A DNA stretch of 44,531 bases from Lachnospiraceae bacterium (GTDB lineage: Bacteria; Bacillota; Clostridia; Lachnospirales; Lachnospiraceae): positions 1 through 44,531 of the forward strand of contig JAAWCE010000075.1 of the NCBI GenBank assembly GCA_022793065.1, read 5' to 3'. The notes beneath the pieces were generated by a model, which was not told where the DNA came from, made no database searches, and worked only from the letters and a program-made list of their open reading frames with translations. How positions within the stretch are numbered: the stretch's first letter is position 1; each line of letters opens with the position of its first letter. The translations under genes were made by a program, and so were the position numbers. Below are positions 17,097 through 26,203 of this stretch, piece after piece.

Positions 17097-17327
17097 TGTG
17101 TCAACATTATACTTTGATTTTGTGCGCAATGGCGCACATGGAATCAGTAGTTGACACCATGCCTTTTGGTGTCAACATTGTACTTTGATTTTGTGCGCAA
17201 TGGCGCACATGGAATCAGTAGTTGACACCATGCTTTTTTGTGTCAACATTGTACTTTGATTTTGTGCGCAATGGCGCACATGGAATCAGTAGTTGACACC
17301 ATGCTTTTTGGTGTCAACATTGTACCA
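17097..17327. repeat. Three 71-bp palindromic tandem repeats plus a partial fourth
   Basis: TCAACATT recurs at 17101, 17172, 17243 and 17314, giving an exact period of 71 bases with only a few differences between copies. Each unit is itself a near-complete palindrome: GTGTCAAC pairs with GTTGACAC, TGATT with AATCA, TAC with GTA, and TGTGCGC with GCGCACA around an AATG loop. Units are separated by ATGCTTTTTG-like spacers. They lie in the 532-base gap between two diverging genes; the rest of that gap (17328-17588) holds only an AT-rich stretch with a possible promoter. They are too few and too close for a CRISPR array. Function unknown. Confidence 0.9.
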
Positions 17328-17426
17328 TATTCTTTAGTTTTTGGGAAAGTTTTCATTGTAAAATTTTGACGGGTGATATGTATTGCGTGAAAAAGGGAAT
17401 GGTAATGATAAAGCAGTATAAAAGTA

Positions 17427-17456
17427 TTGCGAAAACTGGCAGTATTATGATATTAT
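17427..17456 (+). promoter_or_regulatory. Possible promoter of the hendecad-repeat gene
   Basis: TTGCGA (17427-17432), 18 bases, TATTAT (17451-17456) upstream of the start at 17589. The -35 box is a modest match; other AT-rich choices exist nearby. Confidence 0.4.
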
Positions 17457-17588
17457 TTTGTCTGAAAAATGTTTTTAAAATGAGGGAATTTTTGTTGAAG
17501 GTTGTATTATGTGAAAAATAATGTTAAAATGTACAAAGTACAGGAAGCCGCAAAGGAAACAGTAATTAAAATACCTGGAGGAAATCAT

Positions 17589-19106
17589 ATGGACATGTTT
17601 AAAGATAAGCTGGTTCGCAAAATGACAGCACAGGAAATTATCAAAGCAAATACGGAAGCGGATACGAAGGAATTGAATACGTTGAAAGCCCAGGTGGCAG
17701 GGTATGATGAATGTCTGACAAAGCTGCAGAAGCTGATTGATGTAGGGACTGTAAAACTGGCAGGAGCCCATGTGAACGGAGAAGAAATCAATCGACTTGT
17801 GGCTAAGGCGCTGCAGCAGGATACAAATGGGCAGAAAGAAATCCGGCAATTGTCAGGACAGTTGGAAACTATGGGAAAGTCTATGCAGGGTCGATTGGAA
17901 CATATGGACGCTTCTGTGCTGGGGAGACTGGATGGCATGGAAAAAACCATACAGGAACGGTTTGGCAGCATGGGGCGGACCATGCAGGAACAGATAGGCA
18001 GCGTAGGCCGGAACCTGGAGGTACAACTGGGCAGTGTGAGTCAGTCCATGCAGGAGCAGTTTGGCGTGATGGAAAAATCCATGCAGGCACAGATTGACAG
18101 CGTGGGGCGGAGTATGCAGGAGTGTTCCGACGGTACGGATAGAATTCCGGATGCAAAATTGCAGGAACAATTAGGGCATGTGGACAGAACTGTGCAGGAA
18201 CGGCTTGCAAAAGTGGAGCAGTCCATGCAGGAACAACTTGCGGCTATGGACAAGTCCATGAAGGAACAATTTGTTGCTGTGGGCAGGGCGATGGAAGAGC
18301 AGCTTGGCAGCATGGACAGATTGGTCATGGAACAACTGGTGAACATGGGCAAGGCGATACAAGAACAAGTCGGCGGTATGGATGAGTCCGTCAGAGGGCA
18401 ATTTGGCGGGATGAATGAATCCATACATGCGCAGATTGGCAGTATAAATGAGACTGTGGACGCGCAAATGGGCGGTATAAAGGAATCCATGCGTGCACAG
18501 ATTGGAAGTATGGATGAAATGCGTGCGCAATTAGGCGGTATGGACGAGTCCATGCGCGCGCAAGCAGGAAGTATGAATGAAATGCGCACGCAATTAGGCG
18601 GTGTGGATGAGATTGTACGCACCCAATTGGGCGGTATGAACAGCGCAATGCGCGAGCAGTTTGTAAGTGTGAATCAGTCCATGCAGGAGCAGTTTGGCAG
18701 TACGCTTCGGACATTACAGGATCAGCTTGACAGTGTGAACCAATTTATAGAAGCACAGTTTGGAAATATGGATAAAGCCGTAAAAGATCAATTGGATGAT
18801 TATTTGGGAATGTTGGCCAATACCTTAGACGAGAAGCTCGGTAAGCTGGGCGAACAGGAAAAAGGGCAGAATGAGGAAGAAGTGGCGGAGAATGTTCACA
18901 GAGAATGTGTCAAGGTATATCGAAATGTACAGGCAGTGGTAATGGAAGAGAGCAGCAAACAGAGAGATTCTTTGTCGGAAGCCAAAGCCTGGATTGTATC
19001 TTTGAGGAAAAGGCAGAAAATGATTGTGGGAATTTCCGTGACGGCAGTGGTGTTTGGTGTGGTAAATTTGGCGGCACAAATTCTCAGTTGGTTCAATATC
19101 TTTTAA
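17589..19106 (+). CDS. Tail-anchored protein of 11-residue helical repeats, function unknown
   Basis: The 505-residue protein has a helical head (1-90) and then about 26 repeats of eleven residues from about 91 to 400, on the pattern S-M-x-x-Q-hydrophobic-x-S-M-x-x (for example SMQEQFGSVGR). Two repeats lack one residue and one contains a long irregular insert (CSDGTDRIPDAK). Eleven-residue periodicity fits a right-handed coiled coil or membrane-surface helix. The C terminus has a basic stretch, then one membrane helix (about 477-500) and only five residues after it, so it is a tail-anchored topology with the repeats in the cytoplasm. ATG 17589 has CTGGAGGA six bases upstream; upstream in-frame TTG at 17502 lacks this. 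I do not recognise a characterised homologue; it is not a chemoreceptor because the signalling tip is absent. Confidence 0.75.
   Translation: MDMFKDKLVRKMTAQEIIKANTEADTKELNTLKAQVAGYDECLTKLQKLIDVGTVKLAGAHVNGEEINRLVAKALQQDTNGQKEIRQLSGQLETMGKSMQGRLEHMDASVLGRLDGMEKTIQERFGSMGRTMQEQIGSVGRNLEVQLGSVSQSMQEQFGVMEKSMQAQIDSVGRSMQECSDGTDRIPDAKLQEQLGHVDRTVQERLAKVEQSMQEQLAAMDKSMKEQFVAVGRAMEEQLGSMDRLVMEQLVNMGKAIQEQVGGMDESVRGQFGGMNESIHAQIGSINETVDAQMGGIKESMRAQIGSMDEMRAQLGGMDESMRAQAGSMNEMRTQLGGVDEIVRTQLGGMNSAMREQFVSVNQSMQEQFGSTLRTLQDQLDSVNQFIEAQFGNMDKAVKDQLDDYLGMLANTLDEKLGKLGEQEKGQNEEEVAENVHRECVKVYRNVQAVVMEESSKQRDSLSEAKAWIVSLRKRQKMIVGISVTAVVFGVVNLAAQILSWFNIF
17880..18780 (+). repeat. 33-base coding repeats
   Basis: The DNA underlying the eleven-residue repeats is a degenerate 33-base tandem array, with blocks such as TCCATGCAGGAGCAGTTTGGC recurring in slightly changed form. 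Copies in the middle (about 18480-18630) are most alike, suggesting recent expansion there. Copy number could change by slippage or recombination. Confidence 0.75.
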
Positions 19107-19238
19107 TTGTGTAAATATTTTCGCAGACAAAGTATTGGGATATAGGCCAATAGAATTTTGATTTGCAGTCCTTTCTGTGTATTTTTGGCGCTTTGAGCGT
19201 ATGAATGGTCAAATTGTCAGGAATTGTGGGAGATAAGT

Positions 19239-19799
19239 ATGGCGAAAGAAATCTGGAAACCTGGAAATATGTTATATCCGTTACCGGTAGTCATGGTGAG
19301 TGTGGCGGATAAAAAAGGAAAGTATAATATTATCACCATAGCATGGGCGGGGACGGTTTGCACCAACCCGCCCATGGTAAGTATTTCTGTCCGTCCGGAA
19401 AGGTATTCCTATCCTATATTGCAGGAGACAGGAGAGTTTGTTATAAATCTGTCAACGCGGGAATTGGCATATGCGGTGGATTTTTGCGGAGTGAAGAGCG
19501 GCAGAGAGATTGATAAGTTTGAGATGCTGGGGCTTACGGCCCTGAAGGCGGAACAAGTGAATGCACCTTTGATTGGAGAGAGTCCGGTGAATATGGAATG
19601 TAAAATTTCTCAGGTGATACCACTGGGATCTCATCACATGTTTTTGGCGGAAGTGGTTGCGGTGCATGCAGAAGATCAGTATATGGACCGGAAGCGAAAG
19701 TTCCATTTGGAATGGGCAGAACCAATTGTTTATTCCCATGGAGCTTATTTTGTCTGCGGGGAACAGGTGGGGACTTTTGGATATAGTGTAAAAAAATAG
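19239..19799 (+). CDS. Flavin reductase-like / FMN-binding split-barrel protein
   Basis: The 186-residue protein resembles the flavin reductase family that binds FMN in a split barrel. Typical features are PLPVVMVSVADKKGKYNIITIAWAGTVCTNPPMVSISVRPERYSYP near the start, followed by FVINLSTRELAYAVDFCG and the closing GEQVGTFGYSVKK. (Only short pieces are cited as evidence; the key ones are NIITIAW, NPPMVSISV and FVINL.) The substrate is unknown; members reduce flavins or other small oxidants. ATG 19239 has GGGAGATA just before it; a GTG-like start at 19224 would add five residues. It stands alone between two unrelated genes. Confidence 0.82.
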   Translation: MAKEIWKPGNMLYPLPVVMVSVADKKGKYNIITIAWAGTVCTNPPMVSISVRPERYSYPILQETGEFVINLSTRELAYAVDFCGVKSGREIDKFEMLGLTALKAEQVNAPLIGESPVNMECKISQVIPLGSHHMFLAEVVAVHAEDQYMDRKRKFHLEWAEPIVYSHGAYFVCGEQVGTFGYSVKK

Positions 19800-19930
19800 A
19801 GTAAGAAAATAGAGTAAGAAAAAAGGTAAAACCAGAATATTTTTACAGAATAAGGAAATAATTGTTGGCATGACAGCATAAGAGCTTTGGAAACTGACTT
19901 TACAAGTTAGAAAAATGTTGATAGAATAGA

Positions 19931-19959
19931 TTTACTGTCAAATTATATCACTTTATTCT
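19931..19959 (+). promoter_or_regulatory. Putative promoter of the M23 peptidase gene
   Basis: TTTACT (19931-19936), 17 bases, TATTCT (19954-19959). Transcription would start only about 14 bases before ATG 19980, leaving little room for a ribosome site. Confidence 0.5.
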
Positions 19960-19979
19960 ATTAGAGAAATGGTAACCTT

Positions 19980-21557
19980 ATGAAAAAGAAGAGAAACAAT
20001 CATAAAAAATACAGATTTACATATATTAAAGTTACGGCGTCCGTTTTGTTCTTAGGACTGTTATTTCTGAAGGGATATACGCCCTTTGAACAGACGGGAG
20101 AGAATTGTTTTCATATTCAGGTAAACGGCCGGGATGTGGGAACCCTGGGAGATAAATCTCGTATAGAAGAATTACTGCAGCAAGCCCGCAGAAATGTTGC
20201 TTCTGAGAGTGATGAGTTGGTATTTATGGAAGTGGACATGTCTGTTGTGGGTGAAGAGATTCTATGGGGAGAGACGGACAGGGAAGAAGAGGTCCTGCAC
20301 AAAATGGAGGAAGCCCTGAAAGATGGGGTTTATGAAACGAGGCAAAGAGCTTATACGCTGAAGGTGAATGAATACATCATTAATCTGGCAAGCGTGGACG
20401 AGGTGCGCCAGCTTCTGCAGGCGGCGGTGGACAAATACGGCAGCGACGGAAAATTCAAGGTGGAATTAAACTATGATAAAGAGAGAGAGTTCAGTGTGCT
20501 TGCTGCTAAGGTTGTGACCGTTTCCAACATGGAAGATGAGGGGCAGCAGTCATATATGAAAGCCGGCGTGGAGAATTTCCTTTCAGGACTTACGGGAGAG
20601 AGTGTGCAAACGGAGAATGAGGACAGGGACTTTGAGGATTTTGAACTCGGAATTCGGTCCATGGACTTTACGGAAACCGTAGAAGCGGTGGAGGCATATC
20701 TTCCCCAAAGTCAACTGACACCTTTGGAGGAAGCAATTAATCTGGTAATTTTGGAACAGGAGATGCCGGCAATTTATAAGGTGGAAGCGGGCGATACTCT
20801 CTCTGGGATTGCTATTAAACTAAATATTCCCATGGACAGGATTGTAGAAATGAATGGCATGGAAGATATTAACGATATCATTAATGTGGGTGATGAATTG
20901 TTGGTTACGGTTCCGGAACCGGAATTGTCTGTCACAAGGGTGGAACAAAAGTTTTATGAAGAAATTTATGATGTGGAGGTTGAATACATTGAGAATCCTC
21001 AATGGTATACAAACCATACGGAGACGCGCCAAAAGCCTTCGGCAGGATTACGGCGGGTTGTCGCAGATGTGACTTATGTGAATGAGAAAGAAGTGGGCCG
21101 TGAGATTATAAAAGAAGAAGTGGTGCAGGAGGCTGTGGCAAAGGTGATAGAAAGGGGAACGATTGTTCCGCCCACATATATTAAACCTGTCAACGGAGGC
21201 CTCTTGACTTCCAGGTTCGGAAGACGCACGGCGCCAGCGCCAGGGGCAAGTACCTATCACAGAGCGGTTGATTGGGCTGTGCCCACAGGGACCACAATCT
21301 ATGCTTCCTGCGGCGGTACGGTATCCAGGGCAGGATGGGGCGGAGGATATGGCTATGTGGTCTATATTGATCACGAAGATGGGAAACAGACCAGGTATGC
21401 CCATTGCAGCAGAGTAACGGTGAAGGTGGGACAGAAGGTAAACCAAGGGGATAAGATTGCAGTCAGCGGAAGCACCGGAATTACTTCAGGACCCCATCTT
21501 CATTTTGAGATGCTTGTGAACGGTACGCAAGTAGATCCTCTGCAATATTTAGAATAA
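19980..21557 (+). CDS. LysM-G5-M23 cell wall endopeptidase
   Basis: A 525-residue exported peptidase likely to cut cross-bridges in peptidoglycan. Order: basic N terminus and membrane anchor (about 15-33), a poorly conserved region to about 260, a LysM domain that binds glycan (YKVEAGDTLSGIAIKLN..., about 264-312), a G5 domain (about 318-393) and a C-terminal M23 domain (about 405-525). The zinc ligands are present: His427-x3-Asp431 (HRAVDW) and His506-x-His508 (GPHLHFE), with a further His near 474 (YAHCS). So it should be active. The ribosome site is weak. It precedes murA by 146 bases, another wall gene; a shared transcript is possible. Confidence 0.9.
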   Translation: MKKKRNNHKKYRFTYIKVTASVLFLGLLFLKGYTPFEQTGENCFHIQVNGRDVGTLGDKSRIEELLQQARRNVASESDELVFMEVDMSVVGEEILWGETDREEEVLHKMEEALKDGVYETRQRAYTLKVNEYIINLASVDEVRQLLQAAVDKYGSDGKFKVELNYDKEREFSVLAAKVVTVSNMEDEGQQSYMKAGVENFLSGLTGESVQTENEDRDFEDFELGIRSMDFTETVEAVEAYLPQSQLTPLEEAINLVILEQEMPAIYKVEAGDTLSGIAIKLNIPMDRIVEMNGMEDINDIINVGDELLVTVPEPELSVTRVEQKFYEEIYDVEVEYIENPQWYTNHTETRQKPSAGLRRVVADVTYVNEKEVGREIIKEEVVQEAVAKVIERGTIVPPTYIKPVNGGLLTSRFGRRTAPAPGASTYHRAVDWAVPTGTTIYASCGGTVSRAGWGGGYGYVVYIDHEDGKQTRYAHCSRVTVKVGQKVNQGDKIAVSGSTGITSGPHLHFEMLVNGTQVDPLQYLE

Positions 21558-21703
21558 TTACTAATTATGATTTCACTGGCAATCTCATAATTCAAAAAAA
21601 GATAAATATATGTTCGATTTACAAATGTGGAGAAATGTGGTAACATTGCTATGGCTTGAAAGAATAAGAAGAAAACGCTGACCTTAAGCAGAGGTAGAGA
21701 TAG

Positions 21704-22996
21704 ATGCAACAATATGCAATCAGAGGCGGGAATCCGTTGGTGGGCGACGTGGAAATTGGAGGGGCAAAAAATGCTGCGCTTCCGATTCTGGCGGCAGCCG
21801 CAATGACGGATGAAACCGTATATATAGATAATATACCGGATGTATGTGATATCAATGTAATGTTAAACGCTTTGCAAAGTATTGGCGTGGTGGTAAAGCA
21901 CGTAAATCGTCATAAGATTATGCTCAATGCTTGCGATATTAATAATCTAATTGTGGAAAATGAAGAGATTAAGAAAATAAGGGCTTCGTATTATGTATTG
22001 GGAGCGTTGTTGGGGAAATTCAGATATGCGGAAGTGGTGCTTCCGGGCGGGTGTGATATTGGTTTTCGTGCCATTGACCAGCATTTGAAAGGTTTTCGTG
22101 CTCTGGGCGCCAATGTTGTGATAGAACACGGTCTTATCAAAGCAAAGGCGGAACGTCTCACAGGCGGTCATATCTATATGGATGTGGTCAGCGTGGGTGC
22201 TACGATCAATGTCATGATGGCGGCAACGCTGGCGGAGGGCAGAACCATTATTGAAAATGCGGCCAAAGAACCCCATGTGGTAGATGTTGCAAATTTTTTG
22301 AATAGTATGGGTGCCAATATTAAGGGCGCGGGTACGGATGTCATCCGAATCAAAGGTGTGCCAAAGCTTTATGGTACGGAGTATGCCATAATTCCGGATC
22401 AAATAGAGGCGGGGACTTTTATGTTCGCGGCGGCGATTACCAAAGGGGACGTGACGGTAAAAAATGTGATTCCCAAACATCTGGAATCAATCACCGCAAA
22501 GCTTTTGGAAATCGGATGTGAAGTGAAGGAGAGGGATGACTGCATTAGAGTGGTATCGTCCAAACCGCTGATGCATACGCAGGTGAAGACTCTGCCGTAT
22601 CCAGGTTTTCCTACGGATATGCAGCCTCAGATTACGGTGGCGCTTGCGATGGCAAAAGGCACCAGTATAGTGACGGAGAGTATTTTTGAAAATCGTTTTA
22701 AATATGTGGACGAGCTAACCAGAATGGGAGCGGGAATCAAAGTAGAGGGCAATACGGCCATTATTGACGGTGTGAGCAAATATACGGGGGCCAGTATAAC
22801 AGTTCCTGATTTGCGTGCCGGGGCAGCGCTGGTAATTGCGGCGCTTGCAGCGGACGGCTGTACTATGGTGGATGATATTAAATATATTGAACGGGGATAT
22901 GAAGACTTTCATATTAAGCTTCGGAATTTAGGCGCTCAGATTGAGCTGGTGGAGACGGAGAAGGATTATCAAAAATTTGTGCTGAAAACGGGATAA
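21704..22996 (+). CDS. murA: UDP-N-acetylglucosamine 1-carboxyvinyltransferase
   Basis: MurA commits UDP-GlcNAc to peptidoglycan by adding enolpyruvate from PEP. The 430 residues contain Lys22-Asn23 (GGAKNAALP), the active-site loop with Cys117 (LPGGCDIGFRAIDQH), which is the residue alkylated by fosfomycin, and the ending typical of the family (YIERGYEDFHIKLRNLGAQIELV). Cys rather than Asp at 117 predicts fosfomycin sensitivity at the target. GAGG lies about ten bases before the ATG. Clostridia often carry two murA paralogues; which one this is cannot be decided here. Confidence 0.95.
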   Translation: MQQYAIRGGNPLVGDVEIGGAKNAALPILAAAAMTDETVYIDNIPDVCDINVMLNALQSIGVVVKHVNRHKIMLNACDINNLIVENEEIKKIRASYYVLGALLGKFRYAEVVLPGGCDIGFRAIDQHLKGFRALGANVVIEHGLIKAKAERLTGGHIYMDVVSVGATINVMMAATLAEGRTIIENAAKEPHVVDVANFLNSMGANIKGAGTDVIRIKGVPKLYGTEYAIIPDQIEAGTFMFAAAITKGDVTVKNVIPKHLESITAKLLEIGCEVKERDDCIRVVSSKPLMHTQVKTLPYPGFPTDMQPQITVALAMAKGTSIVTESIFENRFKYVDELTRMGAGIKVEGNTAIIDGVSKYTGASITVPDLRAGAALVIAALAADGCTMVDDIKYIERGYEDFHIKLRNLGAQIELVETEKDYQKFVLKTG

Positions 22997-23168
22997 TTGT
23001 GTCTGGTTGGCAGAAGACAGGATGATTGTATTATATGGGAAATATTGGAAATAGAAAATTTATTGTTGACAGCCTGGTGGGAATGTAGTAATGTATTATT
23101 GCAAGAAGAAATTACATTTCCGTACAGATTGGAATTTGTAAATGAAGTATAGTAAAAGTGAATAATAG

Positions 23169-23272
23169 TTCTCTTATTCAGAGTTGGTGGAGATACATAG
23201 GATCGATGAAGCCACGGCAACCCCATTGAGGAAGGTGCCCCCCTGAGCGAGTTATATTCGAGCAATAAGAGG
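23169..23272 (+). ncRNA. SAM-I riboswitch (S-box leader) of metK
   Basis: The P1 stem CTCTTATT (23171-23178) pairs with AATAAGAG (23264-23271). Between them lie the conserved S-box pieces GATCGATGAAGCCACGGCAACC, a GGTGC...CC helix and GAGCGA. (GATGAA, CGGCAACC and GGTGC are the diagnostic blocks.) Binding of SAM stabilises P1 and lets the terminator at 23293 form; without SAM the P1 3' strand AATAAGAGGA can pair with TCCGCTTAT of the terminator. A candidate -10 TATAGT is at 23148-23153, with no clear -35. The rest of the 442-base gap (22997-23140) shows nothing else. Confidence 0.93.
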
Positions 23273-23292
23273 ATTGAATGTCGCAAGAATTT

Positions 23293-23322
23293 AGTCCGCT
23301 TATCTCATAAGCGGACTTTTTG
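23293..23322 (+). terminator. Riboswitch-controlled terminator before metK
   Basis: AGTCCGCTTA (23293-23302) pairs with TAAGCGGACT (23308-23317) and is followed by T5. It is the expression platform of the S-box leader. Confidence 0.92.
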
Positions 23323-23438
23323 TGCACAAATCCCTGTAGAGAAATCGGGCCGTTAAGGCGGCGCACAGGACGCACAGTCAGTAGAGGAAGAAATTTCCCT
23401 ACACAATTCAAATTTTTACATAAGGAAGGAAGAAAATT

Positions 23439-24626
23439 ATGGAAAAGCATTTATTTACTTCGGAATCCGTAACAGAAGGACATCCTGACAAATTATGCGA
23501 TGCGGTATCGGACGCCATTTTGGATGCATGCATGGAGCAGGATGCTATGAGCCGTGTGGCTTGTGAAACTGTCAGTTGTACAGGTTTTGTTCTGGTGACA
23601 GGTGAAATTACTACGAAGGCAAACCTGGATATTCCGGCAATTGTTCGTAAAACCGTTAATGAGATTGGTTATAATGATGCAAAAACCGGTTTTGACGGTA
23701 ATATTTGTGCTGTTATGGTGGCATTGGATAAACAGTCCCCCGATATTGCCATGGGAGTTGACAAGGCGTTGGAGGCAAGGGAAGCGGGCATGAGCGATGC
23801 GCAGATTGAATCCACAGGCGCGGGTGATCAGGGCATGATGTTCGGATATGCCACAAATGAGACACCGGAATTGATGCCCTATCCTATTTCGCTGGCTCAT
23901 AAATTGGCAAGACAGTTGACAAAGGTTCGTAAGGACGGCACATTGTCTTATCTGCGTCCCGACGGCAAGAGTCAGGTATCTGTGGAATATGATGATAACG
24001 GTAAGCCTATCCGTCTTGAGGCAGTGGTACTCTCCACGCAGCATGATGAGGATGTGACTCAGGAACAAATCCATGAGGATATTAAGAAATATGTTTTTGA
24101 CCCTGTTTTGCCGAAAGACATGGTGGATAAGGACACCAAGTTCTTTATTAATCCTACCGGACGTTTTGTCATTGGCGGTCCTCAGGGGGATGCTGGTGTG
24201 ACCGGGCGTAAGATTATTGTGGATACTTATGGCGGATATGCTCGTCACGGCGGCGGCGCTTTCTCAGGTAAGGATTGTACAAAGGTGGACAGAAGCGCGG
24301 CTTATGCGGCCCGGTATGTGGCAAAAAATATTGTGGCTGCTGGTCTGGCTGAAAAGTGCGAAATTCAGCTTGCATATGCGATTGGCGTGGCGCAGCCCAC
24401 TTCGGTTATGGTGGACACCTTTGGAACTGGCAAAATCAGCAATGAGAAATTGGTGGAAATTGTCAGAGAGAATTTTGATTTGCGTCCGGCGGGCATTATC
24501 AAAATGCTTGATTTGCGCAGACCCATATATAGGCAGACAGCGGCTTATGGGCATTTTGGCCGCGACGATCTTTCTCTTCCATGGGAAGCGACGGATAAGG
24601 TTGAAGTATTAAAGAAATATTTATAG
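23439..24626 (+). CDS. metK: S-adenosylmethionine synthetase
   Basis: MetK makes SAM from methionine and ATP. The 395-residue protein has the standard motifs: [16 protein letters not shown] (His15 and Asp17 near the catalytic site), [12 protein letters not shown], the phosphate loop GGAFSGKD and the ending [14 protein letters not shown]. Length is normal. AAGGAAGG lies some eight bases before the ATG. It is controlled by the S-box leader just upstream, a feedback loop in which the product shuts its own synthesis. Confidence 0.97.
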   Translation: MEKHLFTSESVTEGHPDKLCDAVSDAILDACMEQDAMSRVACETVSCTGFVLVTGEITTKANLDIPAIVRKTVNEIGYNDAKTGFDGNICAVMVALDKQSPDIAMGVDKALEAREAGMSDAQIESTGAGDQGMMFGYATNETPELMPYPISLAHKLARQLTKVRKDGTLSYLRPDGKSQVSVEYDDNGKPIRLEAVVLSTQHDEDVTQEQIHEDIKKYVFDPVLPKDMVDKDTKFFINPTGRFVIGGPQGDAGVTGRKIIVDTYGGYARHGGGAFSGKDCTKVDRSAAYAARYVAKNIVAAGLAEKCEIQLAYAIGVAQPTSVMVDTFGTGKISNEKLVEIVRENFDLRPAGIIKMLDLRRPIYRQTAAYGHFGRDDLSLPWEATDKVEVLKKYL

Positions 24627-25142
24627 TGCATGTTTTGTGATAATACATACGAAAGGTCTTGATGAAACAAATATTGTTTTACGGACTGTGAATGTGACAG
24701 CCGGGGAGGTATTATCCCCGGCCTGTCTGCATTTTGGAGAAGATGCAATATGTCAATAAGATATGTAAAATGGTGAACTTGTATCAAGAGAAAATATATG
24801 GCTTGTAAACAGGATGAAAATTTGTTACAATGACTTATGTTAGGTAATATTTGCCATAAGTTGGACTGTCGCCAATATGTAAAATTAGATTCATGGGGGA
24901 TTTCACCCCTTGCCGTCAGGCGTAAAGTTATAATCTTATGTTCTGCCCAGTATCGGGCATTATTTTCTTTTTGTACCATAGTATAATAAAACGAAAAAAA
25001 GCTGTAAATAGAGTGGAAGAGAACTTGGACAAATCTGCCTGTAAATTGAATTGTATAAAAATGAAAAGCATTATATAATGTTTACAAAAGAGAGTATTAA
25101 TGGAGACAGCCCTTATATGGCTTCTGTTGTATAGGAGGATAT
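24627..25142 (+). other. 516-base gap between metK and the Rpn-like gene
   Basis: No convincing gene is present. A long hairpin at 24696-24727 (GACAG-CCGGGGA with TCCCCGG-CTGTC) is followed by TGCATTTT, which may act as the metK terminator though its T-run is poor. At 24850-24868 the stretch TTGCCAT...AGTTGGACTGT resembles the repeated element at 254-278. A small hairpin GGGG-ATTTCA-CCCC follows near 24897, and TGCCC...GGGCA at 24944-24959. A sigma-A promoter lies at 25051. Confidence 0.6.
25051..25079 (+). promoter_or_regulatory. Promoter of the Rpn-like gene
   Basis: TTGTAT (25051-25056), 17 bases, TATAAT (25074-25079), about 64 bases before the start codon. Confidence 0.65.
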
Positions 25143-26108
25143 ATGGGAAAAAGTAAAAATAAGCATGATGGAATGTCAATGCCAAAACAGAGAGAAAATC
25201 AGCCGTTAGAAGACCGTGTTATGAAATCGGCGGCATTATTTATGGGGGATAAACTGCTTTCGCTTTTGGGCATAAAAGGAAAAGTCAAGCGAATAGCGCC
25301 TACGGAACAGGTATATTTGGAAATGAAAGATTTTCTGGAAGATTTTAATTATGAAATGGAAGATGGAACATGGAAGCATTTAGAATTTGAAAGTGACAGC
25401 TTATCTGTGGATGATCTCAGGAGATTCAGAGCTTACGAGGCCGTTATCAGTTACCATTATAAAACAGAAGTGTCAACTTATGTTTTATGCAGTTCTGGAG
25501 TCACCAATCTAATATCAGAGTTGGCAGAAGGGCTTAATACTTATCGTGTGCAGGTGATTAGAATGAAGGATTGGGATGCCAGTCAAATGATTGAAACTTT
25601 GGAGCGGAAAGATTGGGACCAATGGGGGAGACATGGTAATCGGAAGGCATTGCTGGAGGTACTTTTGACGCCGTTGATGGGTGGCAGTATGCCTCAGGCG
25701 GAACGAATCAAAAGAAGTCTGGGAATCTTGAAGAAGGCGCAAACATATTTGGATACAGAAGAGTTGTCAAGGATGCAGGCAGTGTTATACGCATTGGCAA
25801 TAAAATTTTTAAAGGAAGAAGAATTGGTAAAAATGAAAGAGGTGTTTTCTATGACGGTATTGGGAGAAATGTTGGTAAATGATGGGATGGAAAAAGGGAT
25901 GGAAAAAGGAATAGAAAAAGGATTGGTTCAAATGATATGCAAGAAAATGAGGAAAGGCAGAACATTGGAAACGATAGCAGATGAGTTAGAAGAAGAAATT
26001 TATGTGATCGCGCCTATTTATGAAGTGGCAAGTAAGTTTTTTCCTGATTATGACAGTGAACTGGTTTATGAAGAGGTGGAGGCACAAGGGATTTTCATGA
26101 GGAAATAG
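25143..26108 (+). CDS. Rpn / PD-(D/E)XK nuclease-family protein
   Basis: The 321-residue protein has features of the Rpn family (recombination-promoting nucleases often labelled transposases): a central HLEFESDS followed by LRRFRAYEAVISYHYKTEVSTYVL, a long helical part, then the repeated MEKGMEKGIEKGL stretch (about 252-265) seen near the C terminus of many members. The usual E-x-Q of the nuclease core appears as LEFES, so catalytic status is uncertain. The N terminus is basic. TAGGAGG gives it a strong ribosome site. It is a single-gene unit between metK and dnaE. Such genes exist in many copies in gut Firmicutes; I saw no terminal repeats here. Confidence 0.65.
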   Translation: MGKSKNKHDGMSMPKQRENQPLEDRVMKSAALFMGDKLLSLLGIKGKVKRIAPTEQVYLEMKDFLEDFNYEMEDGTWKHLEFESDSLSVDDLRRFRAYEAVISYHYKTEVSTYVLCSSGVTNLISELAEGLNTYRVQVIRMKDWDASQMIETLERKDWDQWGRHGNRKALLEVLLTPLMGGSMPQAERIKRSLGILKKAQTYLDTEELSRMQAVLYALAIKFLKEEELVKMKEVFSMTVLGEMLVNDGMEKGMEKGIEKGLVQMICKKMRKGRTLETIADELEEEIYVIAPIYEVASKFFPDYDSELVYEEVEAQGIFMRK

Positions 26109-26203
26109 ATTTTCCGTTATTCTTTTTCTTTACAAATCTAACCATTTTCAGTAATATGAATATGGGTAAAGATTTGTATTCATAAGAAAGAGAGAAGCCA
26201 ATC

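Noticed and set aside
17097..17327. CRISPR array
   Set aside because: The units are whole tandem repeats with spacers of the same sequence and no variable spacers, and no cas genes are present.
18041..18622. Long open frames on the minus strand across the hendecad gene
   Set aside because: They come from the repeat composition of the plus-strand gene; no ribosome site or family resemblance.
24700..24960. A further riboswitch downstream of metK
   Set aside because: Only short hairpins are seen; no known aptamer motif could be matched.
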